DNA from: an uncultured Candidatus Saccharibacteria bacterium
GTDB taxonomy: Bacteria; Patescibacteriota; Saccharimonadia; Saccharimonadales; Saccharimonadaceae
Direction: 5' to 3'
NCBI GenBank assembly: GCA_938036825.1
Contig: CALHWD010000005.1
Span: 135,320-199,319, forward strand
DNA: 64,000 bases
The notes beneath the pieces are model-generated. The model was not told the origin of the DNA, searched no databases, and saw nothing but the letters and a program-made list of their open reading frames with translations. Positions 24,351 to 34,245 of the stretch are shown one piece after another. A program made the position numbers and the translations under genes. The stretch's first letter is position 1. Every line of letters begins with the position of its first letter.

Positions 24351-25436
24351 TTACTTCTCCCCCACCCCCATCGCCAAATATGCCTCGATAAAGCCGTCGA
24401 TGCCGCCATCGAGGACAGCTTGGGCGTCGTGGGCTTCGTGTTTGGTGCGGGTATCTTTGACGAGGGTATAGGGGTGGAGTACATAGTTGCGGATCTGCGC
24501 ACCCCAGCTGGCAGACTCACCGGTGCGGAGGTCAGCAAGGCTGGCGGCTTGCTGCTCGTGCTGGAGCTGAGCGAGGCGTGAGCGCAGGATGGTAAGAGCG
24601 GTCTCGCGGTTTTGGATCTGGCTGCGTTCGTTTTGGATGGCAACGACGATGCCGGTGGGTAGATGGGTAACGCGCACCGCCGAGTCGGTCGTATTAACGC
24701 CCTGCCCGCCCTTGCCACCACTGCGGTAGACGTCGATCCGGAGGTCTTTGTCCTCAAGCTGCACCTGCTCAGGCTCAGCGATCTCGGGCATCACCTCCAC
24801 CAGGGCAAAGCTTGTCTGGCGCAAATGGTCGGCATTAAACGGGCTGAGCCGCACCAGGCGGTGCACGCCATGCTCGCTGCGCAGCTGGCCATAGGCATAC
24901 GCACCATGGAGGCTGTATGTCGCACTCTTGATGCCAGCTTCTTCGCCCGTCGAGCGCTCGAGGAGCTCCGCTTGGAGGCTATGCTGCTCGGCAAAGCGCA
25001 GGTACATCCGCTCGAGCATCGCTGCCCAATCCTGCGCATCAGTGCCACCGGCCCCAGCACTGATCTTGATAATAGCCGGTTGGTCGTCGTGCTCGCCACT
25101 GTAGAGGAGGTCGCGGTGGCGCGCTTGGTAGTCGTGCTCGAGGGCGGCAAGCTGCTGCTCAAACTCTGGTATCATCGAATCGTCGCCAAGGTCCATCAGC
25201 TCTACAATGTCGCTCGCCTGAGCCTGCAGCACCTGCCACGGCTCTATCTGCCCTCGCAGTGCCGCTGCCTGGCGCGACACCTGCTGAGCGTGGGCTGGAT
25301 TGGCCCAAATTTGCGAGTCGGCCAGCTGCGCCTCGAGCTGAGTGAGCTGAGTAGCTTTGTCCGTAATTTGCAAACGACGAATCGCATCGAGAATATCGGC
25401 GAGGAGCTGTGCGGCGCGCTTTTTGAGTGGTTGCAT
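24351..25436 (-). CDS. prfB: Peptide chain release factor 2
   Basis: 361 aa. RF2 ends translation at UGA and UAA. The SPF anticodon-like tripeptide is in VRLSPFNADHLRQTSF and the GGQ catalytic loop in [20 protein letters not shown]. The programmed frameshift of many bacterial prfB genes is absent: the frame is continuous from ATG 25436. Its presence fits UGA being a stop in this genome. TATAAT lies exactly six bases before the ATG, with no Shine-Dalgarno. Confidence 0.94.
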   Translation of the reverse strand: MQPLKKRAAQLLADILDAIRRLQITDKATQLTQLEAQLADSQIWANPAHAQQVSRQAAALRGQIEPWQVLQAQASDIVELMDLGDDSMIPEFEQQLAALEHDYQARHRDLLYSGEHDDQPAIIKISAGAGGTDAQDWAAMLERMYLRFAEQHSLQAELLERSTGEEAGIKSATYSLHGAYAYGQLRSEHGVHRLVRLSPFNADHLRQTSFALVEVMPEIAEPEQVQLEDKDLRIDVYRSGGKGGQGVNTTDSAVRVTHLPTGIVVAIQNERSQIQNRETALTILRSRLAQLQHEQQAASLADLRTGESASWGAQIRNYVLHPYTLVKDTRTKHEAHDAQAVLDGGIDGFIEAYLAMGVGEK

Positions 25437-25442
25437 AGGTCT

Positions 25443-25448
25443 ATTATA
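25443..25448 (-). promoter_or_regulatory. -10 element of leaderless prfB
   Basis: TATAAT, six bases, ATG 25436. The -35 region is weak. Confidence 0.55.
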
Positions 25449-25678
25449 CCGCACTCTTGGAGGGCTCGCTCTACTATGTGACGCAAAGTATTGGGCATCA
25501 ATTTTACAGAGAGGTTCATCACTCTGAGAAGAGGAACAACAAAAGGAAAAGGCACAAGTGATCGATGAACCTTTATGGTCGAAGTGTGCACTATCGTAGG
25601 TATAGAGCAAAACCAAGAGGCCGCCATCGCACGGATAGTGACCTCTGTATACACAGCGATTTATCGCCTCGCAGCCCC

Positions 25679-26641
25679 CTACTGCGGTTGGACTGGTGTC
25701 GTGGGCTGGGCTGGTGCAGCTGGTGCTTGGGGTGTGAGGAGCTTGGTGGTCATTTCATCAATGTGGTCAAGCCGGCGCACGAGGTATGGGTGGTCGCTCA
25801 AGGTCTGAGCAAAGCGGTTCATTGGGCGGTTAGCGGTGTAGCGCTGCCACTGGCGAGCAGTTTCGTTCATGCCCTCCGCCACGTCAGGGCCAATGTGCAC
25901 CTTGACAAGCGCATTCTTGACGAGCTCTGGATCTTCGGTATAGGTAAGCGCCAAGCGATCGGCCGTATACTCGGTGCGGCGCTGCCAAAAGCCCGCTAGC
26001 CAGCCAGACACTGATGAGACAAACGGCAGTGCCAAGAACGGCTGCAGATACAGCATAGCTATGGTGTGCTTGTACTTAATGTGCCCCATCTCGTGGATAA
26101 CGATTGCCTTAAGTTCATCAGGCGTGAGATAGCGAATCGAACCCGAATGCAGCACAATACAGTATGGATTCATAAAGCCAAAGGCATAGGCATTGATGAC
26201 CGGATTCTGCGTAACGAAGATCTCTACCCGTGGCAAACCGAGGTCAGCCGCTGTGACGTTGGCCCAGTCGCGCAGCCAAGCATAATCGCTATACTCCACC
26301 TGCATAGCATTACCCAACATCTTCTGCCGCTCCATCCGGATGAAAAACATCCCGATAAGGAGAATAATACCAAAGAGAAGAGCGCCGCTAAATAGATCCA
26401 TGATCAAATGAAGCCACAGCGGAAGTGTATCAGTCTCTACATAGGTAGGCTTATCTCTTCCGTAATTTATCAATGTTGTGACAATAAAGTAGAGTGACGT
26501 CATAAAAAAGAAGCCAATAAAGGTGGCTGCCAGCACAGTGTTGTCACTGGGCATAGTGGCGCGGGCCACGGCAAGCTGCCCCTTACTATACTGCGGCGCA
26601 GCTGCGGGCTGCGGTGAGTTGGTGTGCGGTTGTTGATCCAT
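25679..26641 (-). CDS. htpX: M48-family membrane metalloprotease (HtpX-like)
   Basis: 320 aa: disordered Gln/Pro-rich N-terminus, two membrane helices (about 38-58 and 80-105), the zinc motif HEMGH with a downstream Glu, a further hydrophobic pair and a Pro-rich C-terminus. HtpX degrades misfolded membrane proteins from the cytoplasmic side. AAGGA lies 12 bases before ATG 26641. An inverted repeat that overlaps a TATAAT lies 130 bases upstream and may be an operator. Confidence 0.87.
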   Translation of the reverse strand: MDQQPHTNSPQPAAAPQYSKGQLAVARATMPSDNTVLAATFIGFFFMTSLYFIVTTLINYGRDKPTYVETDTLPLWLHLIMDLFSGALLFGIILLIGMFFIRMERQKMLGNAMQVEYSDYAWLRDWANVTAADLGLPRVEIFVTQNPVINAYAFGFMNPYCIVLHSGSIRYLTPDELKAIVIHEMGHIKYKHTIAMLYLQPFLALPFVSSVSGWLAGFWQRRTEYTADRLALTYTEDPELVKNALVKVHIGPDVAEGMNETARQWQRYTANRPMNRFAQTLSDHPYLVRRLDHIDEMTTKLLTPQAPAAPAQPTTPVQPQ

Positions 26642-26768
26642 TGGATTATCGATTCCTTATCTTGTATTGCTTATACAATTGTTTGTAACCTATTATAGTA
26701 TATTCTGTTCAATCGCAAAATAGCCCTTTTCTCCATGAGTTCTTTCTCTTCTCTTCATTCAAGTGGAG

Positions 26769-26790
26769 ATTGCTCATTATAGCGAGCAAT
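26769..26790 (-). promoter_or_regulatory. Palindrome overlapping a -10 upstream of htpX
   Basis: ATTGCTC and GAGCAAT flank eight bases that contain TATAAT on the minus strand. The arrangement resembles an operator that blocks polymerase, in the manner of CIRCE sites, though the sequence is not CIRCE. It also lies just past the murD stop. Confidence 0.45.
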
Positions 26791-26871
26791 TCTCACACAA
26801 AAAGTGAACATACTGGAGCGATATTTGCCCTTATACCGATTTGGCTATGGAAAGCGCAAGGATAAAGCAGC

Positions 26872-28218
26872 TTATGCTTGACTGCCCTGCACCGCTGCAA
26901 TAAATTGCTCACCACGGTCGGCATAGCTACGGTATTGGTCAAAGCTCGCGGCAGCGGGGCTTAGGATGACGACATCACCAGGCTTAGCTTGCTGCTTAGC
27001 GGTATCCACGACCTCTGTCATAGGCACACTACCAAGCGTTATGATAGGTGCAGCAACATCATAGTTTTGTAATACCGCTGCAATCGCCGAAGCATTTGCT
27101 CCCATAGTAATGACAGCACGGACAGACTCACCCTGATCATACACCTCTTGTGCGAGTGGCTCGTAATCACCACCTTTGTCTGCCCCACCAACAATGAGAA
27201 CTTTAGGATCCGCAAAGGCACGCAGCGCTGCAATGGCACTGCCCGGTGTGGTAGCAATACTGTCGTCATAATACCGTACCTCATCCTGCTCTGCCACGAA
27301 GGCCAAGCGATGCGGCAAGCCAGCAAAGCTCGCCAGCCCCTCCGCCAGGCGCTGCGGCACAGCCTGTGGGTCGAAGGCCAGCACTGCGCTCAGCGCGGCA
27401 CAAGCATTCTCAATATTGTGCGCACCGGGCAGCTGCAGGCGATCCGTTGCGCAAAGCCGCCGCTCACCCTGCCAAAAGGCATCATCTTTCACATACACCA
27501 TGCCATCGTCTGGCGTGCCATAGCGATACGCCGGTGGTGGCGTACCCAGGCTGCCACGCGCAACGTCCGTGTCGAGCGACTCAGCAATCTGCGCGGCATA
27601 TGGATTGCTTGGATGATAAATACACACATCGCCTGGCCGCTGGTGCCGCCGAATATTAGCCTTAGCATCGACATACTCGGCAAAATTAACGTGTTTGTCG
27701 AGATGATCGGGCTCAATCATCAGCACCACCGCGATCTGCGGTGAGCGCTCGGCATCCCACAGCTGAAAACTACTCAGCTCATATACTACCACATCATCAG
27801 GGCTAATCTGCCCCAGCTGCGCCAAGGCTGGCTGGCCAATATTGCCCACCACATGGACGGTGCGCCCAAGGGCTTGCAGCATAGCAGCGATGAGGCTCAC
27901 CGTTGTACCCTTGCCCTTTGTACCTGTCACGCCAATGATCGGCGCAGGGCAGCGTGCGAAGAACTCATTCGTAGCCGACCACACTGTGCCGTCCGTCTCG
28001 ATCCGCCACGGTGCCAATCCAGGGGTGCGCATGACGATATCGGCATCACCCAGCTGAGCAAAGACATCTGGGCCTGTCAATACATCCACCACCCCAGGCG
28101 GCACATCAGCAATGCGCCGCTCATCGGCTATCACAATCTCCGCCGCAGGCCACACCTGCCGCGCATAATCATATGTTGCACGACCCTCAACGTCGTACCC
28201 AGCAATCGCAACTTTCAT
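26872..28218 (-). CDS. murD: UDP-N-acetylmuramoyl-L-alanine--D-glutamate ligase
   Basis: 448 aa. Adds D-Glu to UDP-MurNAc-L-Ala in cytoplasmic peptidoglycan synthesis. Visible are the N-terminal nucleotide-binding part (MKVAIAGYDVEGRATYDYA), ATP loop GVTGTKGKGTT, the central EPDHLDKH and NIENACAAL blocks, and C-terminal YYDDSIATTPGSAIAAL and SPAAASFDQY. ATG 28218 is set by domain start; TATAAT lies exactly six bases upstream, so the mRNA is probably leaderless. No other mur genes are in the window. Confidence 0.93.
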   Translation of the reverse strand: MKVAIAGYDVEGRATYDYARQVWPAAEIVIADERRIADVPPGVVDVLTGPDVFAQLGDADIVMRTPGLAPWRIETDGTVWSATNEFFARCPAPIIGVTGTKGKGTTVSLIAAMLQALGRTVHVVGNIGQPALAQLGQISPDDVVVYELSSFQLWDAERSPQIAVVLMIEPDHLDKHVNFAEYVDAKANIRRHQRPGDVCIYHPSNPYAAQIAESLDTDVARGSLGTPPPAYRYGTPDDGMVYVKDDAFWQGERRLCATDRLQLPGAHNIENACAALSAVLAFDPQAVPQRLAEGLASFAGLPHRLAFVAEQDEVRYYDDSIATTPGSAIAALRAFADPKVLIVGGADKGGDYEPLAQEVYDQGESVRAVITMGANASAIAAVLQNYDVAAPIITLGSVPMTEVVDTAKQQAKPGDVVILSPAAASFDQYRSYADRGEQFIAAVQGSQA

Positions 28219-28224
28219 ACCGTT

Positions 28225-28230
28225 ATTATA
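28225..28230 (-). promoter_or_regulatory. Extended -10 element of leaderless murD
   Basis: TGCTATAAT, six bases, ATG 28218. Confidence 0.6.
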
Positions 28231-28567
28231 GCATACATAGCCTATCTCATGTGGATCCATCAGAGGTGAGAATAAGGGTTATTGTTATTAATCCGCTCAA
28301 ACCACAAAAATCTACTAGCCCAAGCTGCTCTTCCTTATTACTTTGTTAAATAAGCAAAGTGTGGTCTTGTGTGATATGTCCCGATCCTCCTCAGGGTTGA
28401 AGCCATATCGCTCAACGTCCATCTGAGCTTCGGTGCTCATAAGCTCACCTAACGGAACGTAAGACAAATGCAACTAACCTAATCGTTCGTACTCTGACGA
28501 GGAGTCACTTGAGCACGACGCAGGTATGCATTGTCACTGTGATTCAAAAGTCAAGTATTTCGGAATG
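28231..28567. other. Intergenic region, nothing recognised
   Basis: About 340 bases upstream of murD and downstream of the 90-aa gene. I find no gene, strong hairpin or repeat here apart from the murD promoter at its edge. Confidence 0.5.
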
Positions 28568-28840
28568 CTACTTGGACGACCTAAGGTCGCCCTCTTGGAA
28601 ATCATCAACCTTATCGAATAGTGCCATCAAACTTTCGCGCGTAGGCATACCCATGACATCCTCCATCCATTGCCATTCTTTTTCAGAAGGTGCATACGGG
28701 CCTGCGGTGAGCTCATTCATGGCTGTCAATAAATCTGAGCATTCCCGTTTTGTGAGGACAATCGTGACAAGGTCGTTGTAACCTTTTCGTTCGTCCCCAG
28801 GACGGTAACTTTTACTGTTGGTTGGATTGACGTCACTCAT
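28568..28840 (-). CDS. Small hypothetical protein, 90 aa
   Basis: Hydrophilic, mostly helical: a disordered start (MSDVNPTNSKSYRPGDERKG), a strand-helix unit LVTIVLTKRECSDLLTAM, then EKEWQWMEDVMGM. No family is recognised. AGGAG lies eight bases before ATG 28840, which supports a real gene. Confidence 0.55.
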   Translation of the reverse strand: MSDVNPTNSKSYRPGDERKGYNDLVTIVLTKRECSDLLTAMNELTAGPYAPSEKEWQWMEDVMGMPTRESLMALFDKVDDFQEGDLRSSK

Positions 28841-29030
28841 ACATTGTTCTCCTATGCTATTACTTCAATAATACGACAAAATTCAATGAATGCAAGTATC
28901 TCTCCTTGCCTTCACTAAAAAATAGTAAAAATAATTTGATCAAATTATATAAGCAGATAGGCCAAGCATCGCCACAAAAACTTCGACTCTTATGGCACAA
29001 AGGGGGCAACTATACTAAGCTGAGGTGCTT

Positions 29031-30317
29031 CTACCTCTGTGTAAACAGCCCTTCCAGCTGCTCACCTAGCCGCACGATGTCGCTGCGCTCGCCGCTGCTC
29101 ACACCAGCGAGTGCCCAGGTGTTGGCAGCGATGAATTCACGTGCTACAGCGTTCATTTGCTCGAGGGTTGTGCCTTTGATCTCTTGTGGCACCTTGGCAT
29201 AGTCCTTCACATAGCCATCCCAGAAGAAGCGGCCAGTGTAGAATCCACTAATTTGTGCTACTGTTTGCGCCCCCATTTGGTAGCGCCCCAGGCCATAGGA
29301 TTTGGCTGCCTCCAGCTCGGCCTCGGTAATTTCACCACGCAGCACCGCTTGGAGCTCACTGACAATCAAAGCAAAGAGCCGCTCTGCCTTGTCGCACTCT
29401 ACCTCACCACCAAAGTCCCAGCTGCTCTCATACTTGCCCACCGAGCCATCACTAAACATCCCATAGGCCATGCCCTGCTTGCGCGCCTTGCCAAAGATGC
29501 GCGAGTGCATAGTGCCAGTGAGAATATGGTTGAGGCAATCGAGTGCAGCGTCTTCTTTATCGCTAAGCTCGCGCGGGATCTCCATCGACCAACCAAAGGT
29601 GAGGTTGCTGGCCTCTTTGCGGCGGATGAGGGTAGGCTTACCACTGTGAAGTTCGTCGTGCGGCACCGCAAAGCGCTCACCACGCGGCAGTTGCCAGCTC
29701 TCGAGCATACGCTTGATTTGCGCCTTGCGCCCCGCCATTTTGCCAGCAATGACAAAACGAAGGTTATCGCTGGTGTGGGTACGTCGGTAGTGCTCCTGGA
29801 TATCGCTCAACTGCACCCGTGCAATGGTACGTACTCGCTGGTGGTAGGTGTAGATGTCATTCCCCAGTAGCTGCTGGATCTTGGGCCATAGTACTCGATT
29901 GTGGTTGTTAAGATAGCCGACAAGCTCGCTGCGCACATTGCCCTTCTCGGCTTCAAGCTCCATCTGGTTGAACTTTGGCTGGGTGATAGCCACCTGCTGC
30001 AACTGCAAAATACGCTCCCACTCAAAATCCGCACAGTCCGCCACATACACCATAGACAAATCACTCGTCCAGGCATTGTGGTAGGCACCGTTTTTAATAA
30101 ACTCTGCCTCGTACTCATGCTCGCTCGCAAACTGAGCATTAGCACCAAAGGCCATATGCTCCATAATGTGCGCTGTCTCGTAGATGTCCTTGCTCGCAAC
30201 ATAGCGGTTGCCCGCCCGAAATTGGAACTGGAAGCTCATCACGGTTGCGCCAGGCACGTCGATGAGAAGGCCACGAGCACCATTCTTTAGCCTGACCTCT
30301 GTTACTGTGTGTTGCAT
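29031..30317 (-). CDS. M16-family zinc protease (insulinase/pitrilysin-like)
   Basis: 428 aa, one full M16 unit of two homologous halves. The inverted zinc motif is HIMEH (His50, Glu53, His54) with the distal Glu in ELEAEKGNVRSE; the C-terminal half has TFGWSMEIPRE and the conserved GRYQMGAQT region. Such enzymes cleave peptides or processed leader sequences in the cytoplasm. Its ATG directly follows the secA stop (TAGATG), so it is translated from the secA transcript. Confidence 0.88.
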   Translation of the reverse strand: MQHTVTEVRLKNGARGLLIDVPGATVMSFQFQFRAGNRYVASKDIYETAHIMEHMAFGANAQFASEHEYEAEFIKNGAYHNAWTSDLSMVYVADCADFEWERILQLQQVAITQPKFNQMELEAEKGNVRSELVGYLNNHNRVLWPKIQQLLGNDIYTYHQRVRTIARVQLSDIQEHYRRTHTSDNLRFVIAGKMAGRKAQIKRMLESWQLPRGERFAVPHDELHSGKPTLIRRKEASNLTFGWSMEIPRELSDKEDAALDCLNHILTGTMHSRIFGKARKQGMAYGMFSDGSVGKYESSWDFGGEVECDKAERLFALIVSELQAVLRGEITEAELEAAKSYGLGRYQMGAQTVAQISGFYTGRFFWDGYVKDYAKVPQEIKGTTLEQMNAVAREFIAANTWALAGVSSGERSDIVRLGEQLEGLFTQR

Positions 30318-32948
30318 CTAGCGGTTCTTTTTGCGATTCTGCCGCTGGGCTTTCTTTTTCTTGCGGGCGGCGTTACGTTTGCGGTTGACGTCGGCAGTGG
30401 TTGGTGCCGCTTTTGTTTTGGTAAAGTCCTGATCGCGATTCGCTTCCCCACTCGTGATTTCATTCACACCGCGCTCCACCGAGGTTTCGGCCAGGCGAGT
30501 GAGCTCGGTGTCGTGCTCGTTGTCGGTTGCCTCCCGAGTGATGGCATCTGTCTTGCGTACTTGGTAGATTGCATGGAGGACCTCCGCCCGGAGATTAGCC
30601 TGCAGGCTGTCGAACAGCTTTTGCGATTCGGCGCGGTACTCCACCAGCGGGTCGCGTTGGCCCACGCTGCGCCAGTGAATCCCCTCGCGCAGGTGCTGCA
30701 TATTCTCTAGGTGCTGCATCCACAGTGTGTCGAGCACCTGCAAGTACACCTCGCGCTCGATGCCACGCAGTAGCTCGCTACCCAGCTCGTCTTCTTTGTC
30801 TTGATACAATTTTTTCGCCGCATCGAGTGCCATCTTGGTCCGGACGCGGTCGCGCTTCTCGGCACCGATTTTCTTAATCTCGTCTTTGTCCAGTGGGAAG
30901 ATCGCGCCAAACTCCTCAACAAACTTTGGGTTTTGCTTGGCTGGTACCTCTGTGAGGCTCTCTACTGCAGTGCGCAGCAGGCGCTGAATTTCTGGCTTGA
31001 TGTTGTCGCCATCGAGGATCTTGCGCCGCACAGTGTAGACCACTTTGCGGTGGCGGTTGATGACGTTGTCGTACTGAACAACATTCTTGCGCGCATCGAA
31101 GTTAAAGCCCTCAACCCGCTTTTGCGCCGCCTCAAGTGTCTTACTGACTGCTTTGTTTTGAATAGCCATGTCTTCTTCTACTCCAAGGCGCTCCATCAGG
31201 CCAGCAATACGCTCACCCTGGAAGATCCGCATCAGATCGTCTTCGGTCGAGACATAGAATTGGGTGTCACCCGGGTCACCCTGGCGGCCACCACGGCCAC
31301 GCAGCTGGTTGTCGATCCGGCGCGACTCATGCCGCTCGCTGCCGATCACCACCAGACCGCCAAGCTCCTTCACGCCCGGCCCAAGCTTGATGTCTGTGCC
31401 ACGCCCCGCGATGTTTGTCGCTAGCGTCACGGCACCCTTCTCACCAGCGTGTGCTACAATCTCGGCCTCACGCTCATTATTCTTAGCATTGAGGATCTCA
31501 TATGTAATGCCTGCTTTGTCGAGCCACTGGGCGATCAGCTCATTCTTAGCGATCGAGCCCGACCCCACCAGCACCGGCCGGCCTTGCTCATGGTACTTCT
31601 TGATGGCAGCCGCCACAGCTTTGAGCTTAGCCTTCTCGGTTTTGTAGATAAGATCTTGGTGATCTTTGCGGGTAATTGGCTTATTGGGCGGCACTACCAC
31701 CACATCCAGGCTATAGATCTGCTGGAACTCCTCTGCCTCAGTAAAGGCCGTACCGGTCATACCACTGAGCTTCTTATACAGGCGGAAGAAATTCTGGAAG
31801 GAAATAGTCGCCAGCGTCATACTCTCTTGCTGGACGGGTACGCCTTCTTTCGCTTCGATCGCCTGGTGGAGGCCTTCGTTGTAGCGGTTGCCAATCTTGA
31901 GACGGCCAGTGTGTTCATCGACAATGATTACCTCGCCATCATTGGTCACTACGTAGTTTTTGTCACGATGGAAGAGTGTCTGGGCGCGCAGCGCTTGGTT
32001 GATGTGGTAAACGCTGCGGACATACTCAGGGGTGTACAAATTTTTTATACCAAGGAGTTTTTGCACCTTATCGATGCCGCTATCCGTCAGCGCTACACTG
32101 GTGTGCTTCTCATCGAGACGGTAGTCCTCCGGCACAAGCTTGGCAGCAATCTTGGCAAATTGGTAGTAGCTATCAGGGTTCTCAGCCGCGGGCGCACTAA
32201 TAATGAGTGGGGTACGCGCTTCGTCGATCAAGATGGAATCCACCTCGTCTACAATGGCAAAGTTGAGCTCGCGCTGGCGCACCAGGCTAATCTCATTGAC
32301 CATATTGTCGCGTAGATAATCGAAGCCAAACTCGTTATTCGTCCCATAGGTAATGTCTGCCTCGTAGGCTTCGCGCCGTGTACAGGGGCGGAGCTTTTGC
32401 ATACGTGGGTCAGTATGGTTCTCGTTGGTATACGCACCATCGTAGAGGAAGGACGCTTCGTTAATGATCACACCAGTACTAATGCCCAGAGCGCTATAGA
32501 TCTGCCCCATCCAGCCAGCGTCACGCTGCGCCAAGTAGTCGTTGACGGTCACGATATGCACACCCTTGCCCTCGAGCGCATTGAGGTATGCTGCCAGAGT
32601 GGACATCAGAGTCTTACCTTCACCAGTCTTGAGTTCAGCCACGTTGCCTTCGTGCAGCACCATCGAGCCAATCAGCTGCACATCATAGTGCCGCTCGCCA
32701 ATCACCCGGTCGGCCATCTCGCGCACCACCGCAAAGGCATCAGGCAGGATAGTATCAAGCGTCGTACCTTTCTTGTGTAGGCGCTGCTTAAGGACCCCTG
32801 TTTGCTTGGCTAATTCCTCATCCGAGAGTGCCTTGTATTTAGGCCCGAGCTTGTTGATTTCGTCTACCTTCTTTTGTAGACGCTTCAAGATCCGCTTCTG
32901 CGGATCGCCAAAAATCTTCGTCAGTGCTTTTTGCTGTGTTGTTGCCAT
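30318..32948 (-). CDS. secA: Preprotein translocase ATPase SecA
   Basis: 876 aa. Drives Sec export. NBD1 carries KTGEGKTLMSTLAAYLNAL and the DEAD-type VDEVDSILIDEARTPLIIS; the preprotein-crosslinking region, NBD2 (TNIAGRGTDIKLG, GRGGRQGDPG) and the helical wing/scaffold domain with RHLREGIHWRSVGQRDPL-like sequence follow. The C-terminus ends in a Lys/Arg-rich tail without the Cys/His zinc-binding linker used to bind SecB in many bacteria. GAGGGAAG precedes ATG 32948. Confidence 0.96.
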   Translation of the reverse strand: MATTQQKALTKIFGDPQKRILKRLQKKVDEINKLGPKYKALSDEELAKQTGVLKQRLHKKGTTLDTILPDAFAVVREMADRVIGERHYDVQLIGSMVLHEGNVAELKTGEGKTLMSTLAAYLNALEGKGVHIVTVNDYLAQRDAGWMGQIYSALGISTGVIINEASFLYDGAYTNENHTDPRMQKLRPCTRREAYEADITYGTNNEFGFDYLRDNMVNEISLVRQRELNFAIVDEVDSILIDEARTPLIISAPAAENPDSYYQFAKIAAKLVPEDYRLDEKHTSVALTDSGIDKVQKLLGIKNLYTPEYVRSVYHINQALRAQTLFHRDKNYVVTNDGEVIIVDEHTGRLKIGNRYNEGLHQAIEAKEGVPVQQESMTLATISFQNFFRLYKKLSGMTGTAFTEAEEFQQIYSLDVVVVPPNKPITRKDHQDLIYKTEKAKLKAVAAAIKKYHEQGRPVLVGSGSIAKNELIAQWLDKAGITYEILNAKNNEREAEIVAHAGEKGAVTLATNIAGRGTDIKLGPGVKELGGLVVIGSERHESRRIDNQLRGRGGRQGDPGDTQFYVSTEDDLMRIFQGERIAGLMERLGVEEDMAIQNKAVSKTLEAAQKRVEGFNFDARKNVVQYDNVINRHRKVVYTVRRKILDGDNIKPEIQRLLRTAVESLTEVPAKQNPKFVEEFGAIFPLDKDEIKKIGAEKRDRVRTKMALDAAKKLYQDKEDELGSELLRGIEREVYLQVLDTLWMQHLENMQHLREGIHWRSVGQRDPLVEYRAESQKLFDSLQANLRAEVLHAIYQVRKTDAITREATDNEHDTELTRLAETSVERGVNEITSGEANRDQDFTKTKAAPTTADVNRKRNAARKKKKAQRQNRKKNR

Positions 32949-33114
32949 GGTGTCAAACTTCCCTCGCTTTCCTCTCTAAGCGGCCATTCAATTCAAAAAA
33001 CTCCCCTCATTATACCGGGTTTGCGGCCGTTTGGGAAGGGTGGCCCGCACAAAGTATGAGCAAGAGGCCGATGCCCAACCGATATCAGCCTCTTAACTCT
33101 TGCATACCTATCGC

Positions 33115-33504
33115 CTACTCCGTAGGGTGATCCTGCTCGCGCTCGAAGCTGCGCTTGAAGCGAGCGAGAAGGCCACGGCGACCAAGGTGCGGCAGCTGGT
33201 TTTGCTTATATTTGCGCAGCTGGCCAGCCAGTTTGCGCTCGACGATGTCGGTAGCAGCCAGGACGTTAAGTGTGGAGTCTTTGGCCTTGATGGTTTGGTC
33301 TGGCACGGTAATGACCACCTCTACCTCATACTTATTGCCATGCTCGCCATTAATCTCCTCGATGCGTACCATAGCGCTCACGGTCTTGCGAGCGTGGCGC
33401 GACACCATGCGGTCGAGCGCACCGATCTTCTTGCGGATGTATTTTTTGGTTGGCTCGTCTGGCGAGTATTTGCCAATACCGGTAATGTCGATGTTTGCGA
33501 TCAT
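33115..33504 (-). CDS. hpf: Ribosome hibernation-promoting factor / RaiA family
   Basis: 129 aa. The short form with only the N-terminal beta-alpha-beta-beta-beta-alpha domain (IDITGIGKYSPDEPTKKYI, then EVEVVITVPDQTIKAKDST and DIVERKLAGQLRKYK) and a basic tail. It binds the small subunit and silences or stabilises idle ribosomes. AAGGGG precedes ATG 33504. It lies just upstream of secA on the same strand. Confidence 0.88.
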   Translation of the reverse strand: MIANIDITGIGKYSPDEPTKKYIRKKIGALDRMVSRHARKTVSAMVRIEEINGEHGNKYEVEVVITVPDQTIKAKDSTLNVLAATDIVERKLAGQLRKYKQNQLPHLGRRGLLARFKRSFEREQDHPTE

Positions 33505-33654
33505 GCTGACCCCTTTCGTGTTAGCAACTTGTGCCTATAGTATAGCATGGTTGAGGAGAAAACAGGGGTTGTTGTGGGCAAATTATCAGCGCAGGTAGAG
33601 ACGTTTGGCTAGCGAGCTTAGCTGATAGGCCGCCTCTTTTCGCAGCTTTTTAAT

Positions 33655-34245
33655 CTAGTCGAGCAAGGCTTCAGTCTCTTTGCTCTTAGGTGGTGTCTCT
33701 GTGCGGCAGTGCGCCCCTTCGATGAGATTTCTGACATCATGCAACTCCTGTGCATCAGTCTCTGCACGCTCCAGATCTTGCTTGCCGTCTTTATCTACCG
33801 GCTGGAAAAACGTGTATGGCTCACTATCGATCTGGCCTGTCTGGCTGCTATGGATGATACGCTCAATTCGCCACTGGCCATCATGACCAGCCTCTGGGCG
33901 ACCGGCCTTCGAACGATACACCACCCAATCATTACCATCAGGTGTCATAATGGCGACAGACGGGTCCAAAACGACCGACATTGCATCAAGCACAACCCCA
34001 AACACCGCTATATGTTCGTCATCAGGACCTATCAAGAATATAGTGCGCTCAACCGCATTATATTCACCAGTATCTGAGCTCGTCCGGACTCGGCGCTCCT
34101 GCAAAGCACCTGGCCTATGTTTGGCATACTCAAAAGGTTCGTCGGTGAGTACACGGCTCATCCTAGCCTGTAGCTCATATGCAATCCCTGATAGGTCTTG
34201 TCGTTCTCCGCTTCCTGGATCTCTTGCTGGCTGACGTTCGTTCAT
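33655..34245 (-). CDS. Hypothetical protein, 196 aa
   Basis: No family recognised. ATG 34245 is six bases from AAGGAG; the upstream frame lacks support. The middle of the protein is beta-rich (VERTIFLIGPDDEHIAVFGV, VAIMTPDGNDWVVYRSKAG) between helical, charged ends, which suggests one small globular domain. There is no signal peptide. The C-terminal 25 residues are Lys/Glu/Thr-rich. Confidence 0.6.
   Translation of the reverse strand: MNERQPARDPGSGERQDLSGIAYELQARMSRVLTDEPFEYAKHRPGALQERRVRTSSDTGEYNAVERTIFLIGPDDEHIAVFGVVLDAMSVVLDPSVAIMTPDGNDWVVYRSKAGRPEAGHDGQWRIERIIHSSQTGQIDSEPYTFFQPVDKDGKQDLERAETDAQELHDVRNLIEGAHCRTETPPKSKETEALLD

Noticed and set aside
25436..25616. Longer RF2 or a programmed frameshift in prfB
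   Set aside because: The frame is continuous from ATG 25436 through all RF2 motifs; the upstream part is not protein-like and overlaps the promoter.
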